A stretch of 64,000 nt of DNA, taken from assembly GCA_963169105.1 (NCBI GenBank), contig OY720636.1, positions 92,982,583-93,046,582 on the forward strand, written 5' to 3'. Positions 11,045-21,896 of the stretch are shown here, piece by piece. Position numbers and translations under genes: made by a program. The notes beneath the pieces were generated by a model that saw only the letters and a list, made by a program, of their open reading frames with translations, had not been told where the DNA came from and did no database searches. How positions within the stretch are numbered: the first letter of the stretch is position 1; the number at the start of each line of letters is the position of its first letter. The DNA is from Ceriagrion tenellum. Its lineage: Eukaryota > Arthropoda > Insecta > Odonata > Coenagrionidae.

Positions 11045-11240
11045 TTCCCGCAGAGTCAGAAGCGAAAAATATAACTTACACTGGTGATTCGCTCAAGGCA
11101 GAAGCAAGAATGAGTAGATTTCAACCGTGGTCGCGCCGTGTCGGAAGCGCGAATAAATTGTAACACTGGTGGTCGCGTCAGGTCAAAAGCGAGAACAAAA
11201 TGTTAGACTTATGGTCGCGTCGGGTCAAAATGTCTGTTTC
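11045..11240 (+). repeat. Degenerate 42-bp minisatellite, 4-5 copies
   Basis: GGTCGCG recurs at 11129, 11171 and 11213, spaced 42 bp, each followed by a GTCaaAAGCG-like motif and an AT-rich tail. Two weaker copies precede at about 11045 and 11087. Confidence 0.7.
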
Positions 11241-11384
11241 AGAGAAACAAAGTATCTTTTTGCAAATCAAACATTACTTAGTGATAAAAGGACAAAAAAT
11301 AAGAAACTAGAGAGAAGGATGACTGAAAACGACATCATTCTACTACAAAAATAATCGAAGCAAAACCGTGTTATGACGTGTTAT

Positions 11385-11945
11385 ATGGTAGTGTATTTAC
11401 TGGAGCTGTCTTTATTTTGGTCGCTTTTTGTGCGCGGAAAGAACGAGTTTTTCTACCTCTCTTCTTGGCTATGTTTATCTCTTATTTTATCGCTTCTGTC
11501 ATACCTAGAAATGTAGTAGGGCATCATGATGATATTCTCTGTGTCGTTCTCAAAACAACCAGATCCGAATTTATCAAACAACCTAAGTCCAGTGTGTGTC
11601 CTCGGAGTCTCTAGAGGCTTCCTCCAGACTACTCTGAAAACTTGTGAGAGTTTATGAGGTCGCTTGTTGCAGTTTCCAACGTAGCGTGCTGCTTTTCGTT
11701 GCATGTTATTAATTATTTCGGCTAAACCTTAATGACTAGGGCCCCAAATGCTCGCGGGGTATTCGAGTTGTGGCCTAACCAGGGCGGAGTAGTATCTCTT
11801 TTGTACCCTTTATCCGAGGACCTTCCTTTTATACGCTTAGCAAAAATTTGGTTTGTTAATGGTGGTCCGCATATGTTTTGCATGTGTGTTGACCACAGTA
11901 TATAAAAAAACAAGGTATTTCCAAGATATTTCAATTACGAGCTTC
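11385..11945 (-). pseudogene. Non-LTR retrotransposon relic inside the transposon (antisense)
   Basis: The minus strand from 11704 starts MQRKAARYVGN and resembles the region after the catalytic fingers in CR1/Jockey-type reverse transcriptases (QRRAARFV...). The same family lies outside the element at 1841-2720. Stops interrupt it. It was either captured by the element or inserted into its ancestor. Confidence 0.5.
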
Positions 11946-12723
11946 CGAAAAAATTTGGCTCGTGAGCGTGTTACATCCGTGCGGGTTATGCTACAATAAT
12001 AAACTATAATAGTTGAACATTGTCTTTAGTTCAACTTCATTCATAACTTGTTGCTTTATGATTTGTGAGAGACAATGGTATGATACCTACTCTCCTTCCA
12101 TTACTTACAATGTTCTTTCCTTAAACACCATCTGACAATTTAAGTTAAGGCATCTTTCTCCATTACCACGTAATTTGTAATGTTTTAATACATGAATGAC
12201 CTACAGTTCCTCCAGAGGTCTATACATTGAAATGCATTTTCCCTCAATTCCCACAGTTCATTTGTATTCCCTAACATTTTTATCAATTCACAGCCCAATG
12301 CCAACTACCATATTACATGGTATAAATACAGTCCTGACGCCCATTAACATTTTCGCCAGCTGTCGTATCCTTTAATTCGTAGTTAGAATCTCAGCGAAAT
12401 CCAAGAATTTTTTAACATTGCTGACGAAAATTCAATGAAACTATTGCGGCTGAATATGCAACTACACCAGTGGGGATATGGTGGTTTCTTTCGTAGAGGT
12501 TTACGAACCCAGACAACTTCGGTCGAATCGACGTTGCCCGTTCCACTCCTGGTTACTTATTCCCCTTTTATGTGCGCACCAACATTCGGCACCATTCGCA
12601 TTTTCTGGAGATAGTTTTTATCGAACTATATTTGTGTGTTTATATGTATGAATGGTATGTGCTGTACCTATAGGTATGCACGTGCCCCCTCGTGAATATT
12701 TTCATGGGCATACTTATGCGGGT

Positions 12724-13084
12724 GGGTAATTTGACGAAACCAGGATAGGTAAGATGACGAGAAGTTTGCTATTTTGTCATCTTACCCGACTTATTGAGTG
12801 GATGAATTGGTTTGGAAACTGAAATTTGGATGCAGTTATTTTTTCTTTTACACAAATCCTAATGTATGGCTGTTCCTCTATGAGGGAAATTTCTTGATCT
12901 TAATCTTCAAAGAGAGAAATACATAATTGACTTCTTTCCTTCATGGCAATGGCTAGTATTTGAAATTGTTTCTCTGCATTCTTAAAATGAAATTGTTCTT
13001 CTTTATTGTATCACTTTTATCAATTCGTCATTTTACCCAAATCACTTCGTCATTTAACCACTTAGGAGGGGTACGATGACGAAA
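12724..13084. mobile_element. Small element with iterated GGTAA-ATGACGA ends
   Basis: The left side has GGGTAATTTGACGA (12724) and GGTAAGATGACGA (12748), then the inverted form at 12775-12787. The right side has two inverted forms (TTCGTCATTTTACCC at 13024, TTCGTCATTTAACC at 13047) and a forward GATGACGAAA at 13075. The symmetric arrangement suggests a MITE about 360 bp long with iterated transposase-binding-like motifs. Family unknown and exact ends unclear. Confidence 0.45.
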
Positions 13085-13528
13085 ATTAAACTTATTTTTG
13101 GTGAAATACCTTTCATTACTCCGGAGGAGATAACAGCACTTGAAATGTTTTTATTAAACATAAAGGGTGAAAGAAGTGTACGTTCAAATTTCTGGTTTTT
13201 AAACCACTAACTACGCCGAGGGGAAAAATTCCTCAATGAAAGCCCAAAGCTTGAATGATGTGTCAAACCCATGAAAACTCTACTGTTGCGATTTTCCTTA
13301 TTCTCATGCTCAGAACCCCCATAGTTGATACGAAAAATGCTTGGGCGATGTACAATTTACCGCAAAACTTCTCGTTGCACCAGGCTTCATTTAATGTTGA
13401 TACGTCATACATCGCTTAGAGTGTAACATAACACCAGCATGCTTGTCTTTTCCAGAACACGAAATACAACCTGCTGAAAGGGCAAATGTACAACTTTATA
13501 AGGCGAATGCAGGCAAAAAAGCTTATTA

Positions 13529-15562
13529 TCATAACAGTAAAAAGGGTGAACATTGAAAGGGTAGTTCTAGGTAGCATGGTAGTTCATAACGTTCTTCAAC
13601 GTCTTTGAAGTTCACATAAAAGGGGCTACATTTGTAAATTCTGTCTCTAGGAACGTCATCAGTTTTAAATTCAGGAATTGGATCGGGAGTATCCAATAGC
13701 GCTCCTTCGTTACTCATACTCTCCACTTCCTTCAGTGCTTCACGAACGGCTTCGCTCATACATTTGCTTCCCGCTATAATCACTAACTTTCCGAAAATTA
13801 GGTGAACTCGCTCGAGGGAAGTGGCCGTAACTATCATGGCAATGGTATCCCGAAGATATCTCCTCACCTTCTTGTCAGCATAAAGCTTTGATAGCGTTTG
13901 TCCAATTAGGTGCATGAAATGGGCGCAGCAGATGAAAATTGGGGTACTGTTCTTGGCGTCTTCCCTCCCAATTGCTATTTCATAGGCATTCTTTAAATAT
14001 GCTTTCAGCGTGCAGCGAGACCACGCAAGAATGACAGCGTTTATCATAGCGAAGCTGAAATCACAAACTACAGCTTCGAAAAGGGGCCTACCCATTCCGG
14101 CTGCGACGAAATGATTAAATGTCATTAGGAAGCTTGATATATGGGCCGCATCGTGCCTTTCGCTGATCAATTCCATCATAGGTAGAATCACACCGTTTAT
14201 ATTGACTACTCCGGCATAGTACAGAACCCTTTTTTTGCAACCGGGAAATTTCTTTACAACCGAACCAGTTGCGTCAAAGTACAAAATAGGACGTGAATTA
14301 CGGGACGCAGGTGCAACTAAATTCACCTGTCTCCGGGAAAAGCAGTAAATGGTCATCGGGTATGTGACCTGCTGCATGTATTTGTCCTCATCCGTTTCCG
14401 ACAGAAGCATCAGGAGTACGTCATATCTCGCGTCGGAACTCAAGTCTTCCGAAGCCTTTCCTTCCATTCTCGCGCGACGAAGGACGGATAACGAATGGAT
14501 ATTCTGTAAATTACCTTTCGATAGGCCTTCTTTGTTAGCCGTGAAAATCGCTTCACTTCTGTATCTCCTCGCACACTCAGAGGTCAGTCGTATTTGGGCC
14601 TCCTTTCTGTCTGATCCTCGCAAGGGACGACAAAGCTTGCCATCTCCGTGATTCTCCTGGCCCTCGGAGTAAACTTCAACCGAGATGTCACTCGACATCT
14701 CACACATTGGATTGTCGATCACAAATTTGAAGGTTTTGCACCCATTGTGCTTACATCGACCTCTGACGAATATGCAAAGGTTATCGGATCGTAAACGGTT
14801 GTCTTTTACCAAAAGCACGCATCCCGGATTAACTTGGAGAAACCGGCTAGCGAAGACATTGGTCCACTTATTGCGCACTAAGCTTCCCTTGACAAATATT
14901 ACTTTCCATTCGCTCATTGGGATTTTGAAGACACCCTCATAAGCCCCCGCTGGCGTAAACACTTTCCGCTTACGAGATCTCAACAATTCTATCCCATCAG
15001 CACTTATACATTCGTTAATCGCGGCAGGGGAAAAGTCATCGAATGTAGATTGATGAGGAATGCAATTGTCTTCACATTCAGGAGAACAAACCATAGGTAA
15101 TTCTTTCACTTCCTGGGATTCATGTGGCAATGCGTTACTTGTCTCGCATGGATTATCCACTTCCTCTGTCAATATATTACCTTCCACGGTGGTGTCATTT
15201 ACGGATATGGCAGACCCAATACTTTTCCAACCGACTTTTATTGACATACCTTTCTGGCGCTTGTAGCGTCTAGCGTATTCCAAGTTCCAGGATAAGGGCA
15301 CATACCTATTAAGTTCCTCATTAGGTGGTAATCGATCCCTTTCCGCCTTGAAAAGGCTACGTACGGCTTTGTTTCTCCTCCAAAACATATACACCACATG
15401 CCTATTCTTCGCGTCATTCCTTCCTAATAAGGAAGCGGCAGCGCCAGCAAACACAGATTTATCTGAGACACCACCAAACTCAACAGCATTAAAATCCACT
15501 CCGAGCGAAATGAAGTAATCGCATACCGTTTTCGGACAGAGGTTACTTCTCTTAGGAGGCAT
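13529..15562 (-). CDS. NOF/Phantom-like MULE transposase, 677 aa
   Basis: It would catalyse cut-and-paste of the surrounding element. I start at ATG 15562 (MPPKRSNLCPK), which has A at -3; the frame extends five codons upstream only through a TTG. Visible parts: a basic N-terminal region (1-110), an acidic linker (120-180), a Cys/His cluster with C263, C270, H272 and C275 resembling the WRKY/FLYWCH-type zinc region of MULEs, a helical segment (320-365), then the catalytic core: FDATG with D430, VCDFS with D501, and CCAHFMH with C546 and H548. The family's third acidic residue is not assigned safely; E584 is one candidate. Insect homologues often continue further at the C-terminus, so the protein may be short or have another exon at lower coordinates. 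No stop or frameshift interrupts it. Confidence 0.85.
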   Translation of the reverse strand: MPPKRSNLCPKTVCDYFISLGVDFNAVEFGGVSDKSVFAGAAASLLGRNDAKNRHVVYMFWRRNKAVRSLFKAERDRLPPNEELNRYVPLSWNLEYARRYKRQKGMSIKVGWKSIGSAISVNDTTVEGNILTEEVDNPCETSNALPHESQEVKELPMVCSPECEDNCIPHQSTFDDFSPAAINECISADGIELLRSRKRKVFTPAGAYEGVFKIPMSEWKVIFVKGSLVRNKWTNVFASRFLQVNPGCVLLVKDNRLRSDNLCIFVRGRCKHNGCKTFKFVIDNPMCEMSSDISVEVYSEGQENHGDGKLCRPLRGSDRKEAQIRLTSECARRYRSEAIFTANKEGLSKGNLQNIHSLSVLRRARMEGKASEDLSSDARYDVLLMLLSETDEDKYMQQVTYPMTIYCFSRRQVNLVAPASRNSRPILYFDATGSVVKKFPGCKKRVLYYAGVVNINGVILPMMELISERHDAAHISSFLMTFNHFVAAGMGRPLFEAVVCDFSFAMINAVILAWSRCTLKAYLKNAYEIAIGREDAKNSTPIFICCAHFMHLIGQTLSKLYADKKVRRYLRDTIAMIVTATSLERVHLIFGKLVIIAGSKCMSEAVREALKEVESMSNEGALLDTPDPIPEFKTDDVPRDRIYKCSPFYVNFKDVEERYELPCYLELPFQCSPFLLL

Positions 15563-15636
15563 CTTTAACAATATCAATGGAAACGAATGGAAACAAAAAC
15601 AAAATAAAACGAAGGATACTAAAGTACTAAATCCGA
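15563..15636 (-). promoter_or_regulatory. Probable 5' leader of the transposase gene
   Basis: Only about 75 AT-rich bases separate the transposase ATG from the first 175-bp unit of the right array, so the promoter probably lies in that array. This is inferred from layout alone; no core promoter element was identified. Confidence 0.3.
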
Positions 15637-18600
15637 AAAAAAAAGGAGATGAATGTTCCAGTTTAGGAGTACTATTACTTTTTGATGGACAGAGCGGAAA
15701 AATTTAGTGTCTGCGATGTATGCGAACCAGCCCAAAGCCCCTTAACCGTCAATTTACATAACTTTTCTCCATGGCATGGTATAGAGCACATAAGGAAGTA
15801 CTAAATCTGAAAAAATCATGGAGATGAATGTTCCAGTTTAGGAGTACTATTACTTTTCGTTGGACGTAATGGATAAATTTAGGGCCCGCGATGCACGGAA
15901 ACCAGCCCAGTGCCCCTTAACCGTCAATTTACATAACTTTTCTCCATGGCATCGTATAAAGTACTTAACGAAGTACTAAATCTGAAACAATCATTGATAT
16001 GAATGTTCCAGTTTAGGAGTACTATTACTTTTTGTTGGACGTAATGGATAAATTTAGGGTCCGCGTTGTACGGGAACTAGCCCACGGCCCCTTAACCGTC
16101 AATTTACATAACTTTTCTCCATGGCATGGTATATAGTATATAAAGAAGTACTAAATCTGAAAAAATCATGGAGATGAATGTTCCAGTTTAGGAGTACTAT
16201 TACTTTTCGTTGGACGTAATGGATAAATTTAGGGTCCGCGATGTACGGGAACCAGCCCACGGCCCCTTAACCTTCAATTTACATAACTTTTCTCCATGGC
16301 ATGGCATAGAGTACATAAGGAAGTACTAAATCCGAAAAAATCATGGAGATGAATGTTCCAGTTTAGGAGTACTATTACTTTTCGATGGACGTAATGGATA
16401 AATTTAGGGGCTGCGATGCACGGAAACCAGCACAAGGCCCCTTAACCGTCAATTTACATAACCTTTCTCCATGGCATGGTATAGAGTACATAAGGAAGTA
16501 CTAAATCTGAAAAAATCATGGAGATGAATGTTCCAGTTTAGGAGTACTATTACTTTTCGTTGGACGTAATGGATAAATTTAGGGCCCGCGATGCACGGAA
16601 ACCAGCCCACGGCCCCTTAACCGTCAATTTACATAACTTTTCTCCATGGCATGGTATAGACTACATTAGGAAGTACTAAATCTGAAAAAATCATGGAGAT
16701 GAATGTTCCAGTTTAGGAGTACTATTACTTTTCGTTGGACGTAATGGATAAATTTAGGGTCCGCGATGTACGGGAACCAGCCCACGGCCCCTTAACCTTC
16801 AATTTACATAACTTTTCTCCATGGCATGGTATAGAGTACATAAGGAAGTACTAAATCTGAAAAAATCATGGAGATGAATGTTCCAGTTTAGGAGTACTAT
16901 TACTTTTTGTTGGACGTAATGGATAAATTTAGGGCCCGCGATGCACGGAAACCAGCCCACGGCCCCTTAACCGTCAATTTACTTAATTTTTCTCCATGGC
17001 ATGGTATAAAGTACATAAATAATTACTAAATCTGAAAAAATCATGGAGATGAATGTTCCAGTTTAGGAGTACTATTACTTTTCGTTGGACGTAATGGATA
17101 AATTTAGGGTCCGCGTTGTACGGGAACTAGCACACGGCCCCTTAACCGTCAATTTACATAACCTTTCTCCATGGCATGGTATAGACTACTTTAGGAAGTA
17201 CTAAATCTGAAAAAATCATGGAGATGAATGTTCCAGTTTAGGAGTACTATTACTTTTCGTTGGACGTAATGGATAAATTTAGGATCCGCGTTGTACGGGA
17301 ACTAGCACACGGCCCGTTAACCGTCAATTTACATAACTTTTCTCCATGGCGTGGTATAGAGTACATAAGGAAGTACTAAATCTGAAAAAATCATGGAGAT
17401 GAATGTTCCAGTTTAGGAGTACTATTACTTTTCGTTGGACGTAATGGATAAATTTAGGGTCCGCGATGTACGGGAACCAGCCCACGGCCCCTTAACCTTC
17501 AATTTAAATAACGTTTCTCCATGGCATGGTATAGAGTACATAAGGAAGTACTAAATCTGAAAAAATCATGGAGATGAATGTTCCAGTTTAGGAGTACTAT
17601 TACTTTTCGTTGGACGTAATGGATAAATTTAGGGCCCGCGATGCACGGAAACCAGCCCAGTGCCCCTTAACCGTCAATTTACATAACTTTTCTCCATTTC
17701 ATCGTATAAAGTACTTAACAAAGTACTAAATCTGAAACAATCATTGATATGAATGTTCCAGTTTAGGAGTACTATTACTTTTTGTTGGACGTAATGGATA
17801 AATTTAGGGTCCGCGTTGTACGGGAACTAGCCCACGGCCCCTTAACCGTCAATTTACATAACTTTTCTCCATGGCATTGTATAGAGTACTTGATGGAGTA
17901 CTAAATCTGAAAAAATCATGGAGATGAATGTTCCAGTTTAGGAGTACTATTACTTTTCGTTGGACGTAATGGATAAATTTAGGGCCCACGATGCACGGAA
18001 ACCAGCCCACGGCCCCTTAACCGTCAATTTACATAACCTTTCTCCATGGCATGGTATAGAGTACATAAGGAAGTACTAAATCTGAAAAAATCATGGAGAT
18101 GAATGTTCCAGTTTAGGAGTACTATTACTTTTCGTTGGACGTAAAGGATAAATTTAGGGCCCGCGCGCACGGAAACCAGCCCACGGCCCGTTAACCGTCA
18201 ATTTACATAATCTTTCTCCATGGCATGGTATAGAGTACATAAGGAAGTACTAAATCTGAAAAAATCATGGAGATGAATGTTCCAGTTTAGGAGTACTATT
18301 ACTTTTCGTTGGACGTAATGGATAAATTTAGGGCCCGCGATGCCCGGAAACCAGCCCACGGCCCCTTAACCTTCAATTTACATAACTTTTCTCCATGGCA
18401 TGGTATAGAGTACATAAGGAAGTACTAAATCTGAAAAAATCATGGAGATGAATGTTCCAGTTTAGGAGTACTATTACTTTTTGTTGGACGTAATGGATAA
18501 ATTTAGGGCCCGCGATGCACGGAAACCAGCCCACGGCCCCTTAACCGTCAATTTACTTAATTTTTCTCCATGGCATGGTATAAAGTACATAAATAATTAC

Positions 18601-21600
18601 TAAATCTGAAAAAATCATGGAGATGAATGTTCCAGTTTAGGAGTACTATTACTTTTCGTTGGACGTAATGGATAAATTTAGGGTCCGCGTTGTACGGGAA
18701 CTAGCACACGGCCCCTTAACCGTCAATTTACATAACCTTTCTCCATGGCATGGTATAGACTACATTAGGAAGTACTAAATCTGAAAAAATCATGGAGATG
18801 AATGTTCCAGTTTAGGAGTACTATTACTTTTCGTTGGACGTAATGGATAAATTTAGGATCCGCGTTGTACGGGAACTAGCACACGGCCCGTTAACCGTCA
18901 ATTTACATATCTTTTCTCCATGGCGTGGTATAGAGTACATAAGGAAGTACTAAATCTGAAAAAATCATGGAGATGAATGTTCCAGTTTAGGAGTACTAAC
19001 ACTTTTCGTTGGACGTAATGCATAAATTTAGGCCCCGCGATGCACGGAAACCAGCCCACGGCCCCTTAACCTTCAATTTAAATAACGTTTCTCCATGGCA
19101 TGGTATAGAGTACATAAGGAAGTACTAAATCTGAAAAAATCATGGAGATGAATGTTCCAGTTTAGGAGTACTATTACTTTTCGTTGGACGTAATGGATAA
19201 ATTTAGGGCCCGCGATGCACGGAAACCAGCCCAGTGCCCCTTAACCGTCAATTTACATAACTTTTCTCCATTTCATCGTATAAAGTACTTAACAAAGTAC
19301 TAAATCTGAAACAATCATTGATATGAATGTTCCAGTTTAGGAGTACTATTACTTTTTGTTGGACGTAATGGATAAATTTAGGGTCCGCGTTGTACGGGAA
19401 CTAGCCCACGGCCCCTTAACCGTCAATTTACATAACTTTTCTCCATGGCATTGTATAGAGTACTTGATGGAGTACTAAATCTGAAAAAATCATGGAGATG
19501 AATGTTCCAGTTTAGGAGTACTATTACTTTTCGTTGGACGTAATGGATAAATTTAGGGCCCACGATGCACGGAAACCAGCCCACGGCCCCTTAACCGTCA
19601 ATTTACATAACCTTTCTCCATGGCATGGTATAGAGTACATAAGGAAGTACTAAATCTGAAAAAATCATGGAGATGAATGTTCCAGTTTAGGAGTACTATT
19701 ACTTTTCGTTGGACGTAAAGGATAAATTTAGGGCCCGCGCGCACGGAAACCAGCCCACGGCCCGTTAACCGTCAATTTACATAATCTTTCTCCATGGCAT
19801 GGTATAGAGTACATAAGGAAGTACTAAATCTGAAAAAATCATGTAGATGAATGTTCCAGTTTAGGAGTACTATTACTTTTCGTTGGACGTAATGGATAAA
19901 TTTAGGGCCCGCGATGCACGGAAACCAGCCCACTGCCCCTTAACCGTCAATTTACATAACTTTTCTCCATGGCATGGCATAGAGTACATAAGGAAGAACT
20001 AAATCTGAAAAAATCATGGAGATGAATGTTCCAGTTTAGGAGTACTATTACTTTTCGTTGGACGTAATGGATAAATTTAGGGCCCGCGATGCACGGAAAC
20101 CAGCCCACGGCCCGTTAACCGTCAATTTACATAACTTTTCTCCATGGCATGGTATAGAGTACATAAGGAAGTACTAAATCTGAAAAAATCATGGAGATGT
20201 ATGTTCCAGTTTAGGAGTACTATTACTTTTCGTTGGACGTAATGGATAAATTTAGGGCCCGCGATGCCCGGAAACCAGCCCACGGCCCCTTAACCGTCAA
20301 TTTACATAACCTTTCTCCACGGCATGGTATAGAGTACATAAGGAAGTACTAAATCTGAAAAAATCATGGAGATGAATGTTCCAGTTTAGGATTACTATTA
20401 CTTTTCGTTGGACGTAATGGATAAATTTAGGGTCCGCGATGTACGGGAACTAGCCCACGGCCCCTTAACCGTCAATTTACATAACTTTTCTCCACGGCAT
20501 GGTATAGTGTACATAAGGAAGTACTAAATCTGAAAAAATCTTGGAGATGAATGTTCCAGTTTAGGAGTACTAACACTTTTCGTTGGACGTAATGGATAAA
20601 TTTAGGCCCCGCGATGCACGGAAACCAGCCCACGGCCCCTTAACCTTCAATTTACATAACTTTTCTCCATGGCATGGTATAGAGTACATAAGGAAGTACT
20701 AAATATGAAAAAATCATGGAGATGAATTTTCCAGTTTAGGAGTACTATTACTTTTCGTTGGACGTAATGGATAAATTTAGGGTCCGCGATGTACGGGAAC
20801 CAGCCCACGGCCCCTTAACCGTCAATTTACATAACTTTTCTCCATGGCATAGTATAGAGTAATAAAGGAATTACTAAATCTGAAAAAATCATGGAGATGA
20901 ATGTTCCAGTTTAGGAGTACTCTTACTTTTTGTTGGACGTAATGGATAAATTTAGGGTCCGCGATGTACGGGAACCAGCCCACGGCCCCTTAACCGTCAA
21001 TTTACATAACTTTTCTCCATGGCATGGTATATAGTACATAAGGAAGTACTAAATCTGAAAAAATCATGGAGATGAATGTTCCAGTTTAGGAGTACTATTA
21101 CTTTTCTTTGGACGTAATGGATAAATTTAGGGTCCGCGTTGTACGGGAACTAGCACACGGCCCCTTAACCGTCAATTTACATAACTTTTCTCCATGGCAT
21201 GGTATAGAGTACATAAGGAAGTACTAAATCTGAAAAAATCATGGAGATGAATGTTCCAGTTTAGGAGTACTATTACTTTTCGTTGGACGTAATGGATAAA
21301 TTTAGGGTCCGCGATGTACGGGAACCAGCCCACGGCCCCTTAACCTTCAATTTACATAACTTTTCTCCATGGCACGGTATAGAGTACATAAGGAAGTACT
21401 AAATCTGAAAAAATCATGGAGATGAATGTTCCAGTTTAGGAGTACTATTACTTTTCGATGGACGTAATGGATAAATTTAGGGGCTGCGATGTACGGGAAC
21501 CAGCCCACGGCCCCTTAACCGTCAATTGACATAACTTTTCTCCATGGCATGGTATAGAGTACTAAATGAAGTACTAAATCTGAAAAATTCATGGAGATGA

Positions 21601-21625
21601 ATGTTCCAGTTTAGGAGTACGATTA
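15637..21625 (-). repeat. Right subterminal array: 175-bp unit, about 34 periods
   Basis: The anchor GAATGTTCCAGTTTAGGAGT, reverse complement of the left-arm unit, recurs from about 15655 to 21603, a span of 5948 bp or 34 periods. Individual units differ by a few bases (GCCCGCGATGCACGG versus GTCCGCGATGTACGG versus GTCCGCGTTGTACGG types). The array is four times longer than the left one, so expansion was one-sided. Confidence 0.95.
16850..19884 (-). repeat. Nine-unit higher-order duplication in the right array
   Basis: Rare variants recur in the same order 1574 bp apart: ACTTAATTTTTCTCC (16981, 18555), GGCGTGGTATAGAG (about 17349, 18923), CTCCATTTCATCG (17695, 19269), CTTGATGGAGTAC (about 17889, 19463) and GGCCCGCGCGCACGG (about 18159, 19733). 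This marks a duplicated block of nine 175-bp units with one net base lost. A third partial relative lies near 15950. Confidence 0.85.
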
Positions 21626-21887
21626 CTTTTCGTTTCTTTCAATGTGCTTTTTACTGACAAGTAAACCGTTAATTTGTTTGAATTTTTTTATGTCCTCTAT
21701 TATATTTAATGACTTTTAATGAATAATCGTTAATTATTAAGCTCTTGCCACGCATTTTCTAATTTATATGTTGAAAGGTGATGTGGAGATTTATTTTTAT
21801 CATTTATCGTTGGTACTGGAGACTTTAATGCCCGATTTCCTAATTGTGGGCTGGTTACGGTGGGTTGTGGGCTAAGGTAACGGTAGT
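21626..21887 (-). repeat. Right terminal inverted repeat (unique part)
   Basis: It is the reverse complement of 9039-9312 with few differences and ends GGTAACGGTAGT at 21887. It has one GCCCACA fewer than the left end at each of two places. Confidence 0.9.
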
Positions 21888-21896
21888 CAAAAATAT
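21888..21896. repeat. Right target-site duplication of the Foldback-like element
   Basis: CAAAAATAT, identical to 9030-9038. Confidence 0.85.

Larger units (their letters stand above)
10758..13528. other. Interior of the transposon left of the transposase gene
   Basis: About 2.8 kb without an intact gene. It holds the 42-bp minisatellite, the LINE relic and the small MITE listed separately. A minus-strand stretch near 12440-12606 reads SGTGNVDSTEVVWVRKPL after an in-frame stop and faintly resembles the C-terminal part expected of the transposase. Confidence 0.5.
9039..21887. mobile_element. 12.85-kb Foldback/NOF-like MULE DNA transposon
   Basis: The termini are inverted, starting ACTACCGTTACC at 9039 and ending in its complement at 21887, with a perfect 9-bp target duplication outside. 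Each arm has about 260-270 bp of unique terminal inverted repeat followed by a tandem array of a 175-bp unit: about 8 periods on the left and 34 on the right, in opposite orientation. The interior carries a NOF/Phantom-like MULE transposase gene on the minus strand, a 42-bp minisatellite, a LINE relic and a small MITE. Drosophila FB-NOF has the same plan: long inverted repeats built of internal tandem repeats around a NOF gene. Near-identity of the termini, the exact target duplication and the long open ORF suggest recent insertion. Confidence 0.9.

Noticed and set aside
14349..15266. Plus-strand frames opposite the transposase (14349, 14685, 15060)
   Set aside because: They are antisense shadows of a well-supported minus-strand coding region and resemble no protein.
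15563..15577. Start of the transposase at 15577
   Set aside because: That codon is TTG. The first ATG in frame is at 15562 and has a suitable context.
9313..21625. The 175-bp arrays as a satellite block or CRISPR array
   Set aside because: The two arrays are inverted relative to each other, bounded by shared terminal repeats and a target duplication, and have no variable spacers. They are arms of a transposon in a eukaryotic genome.
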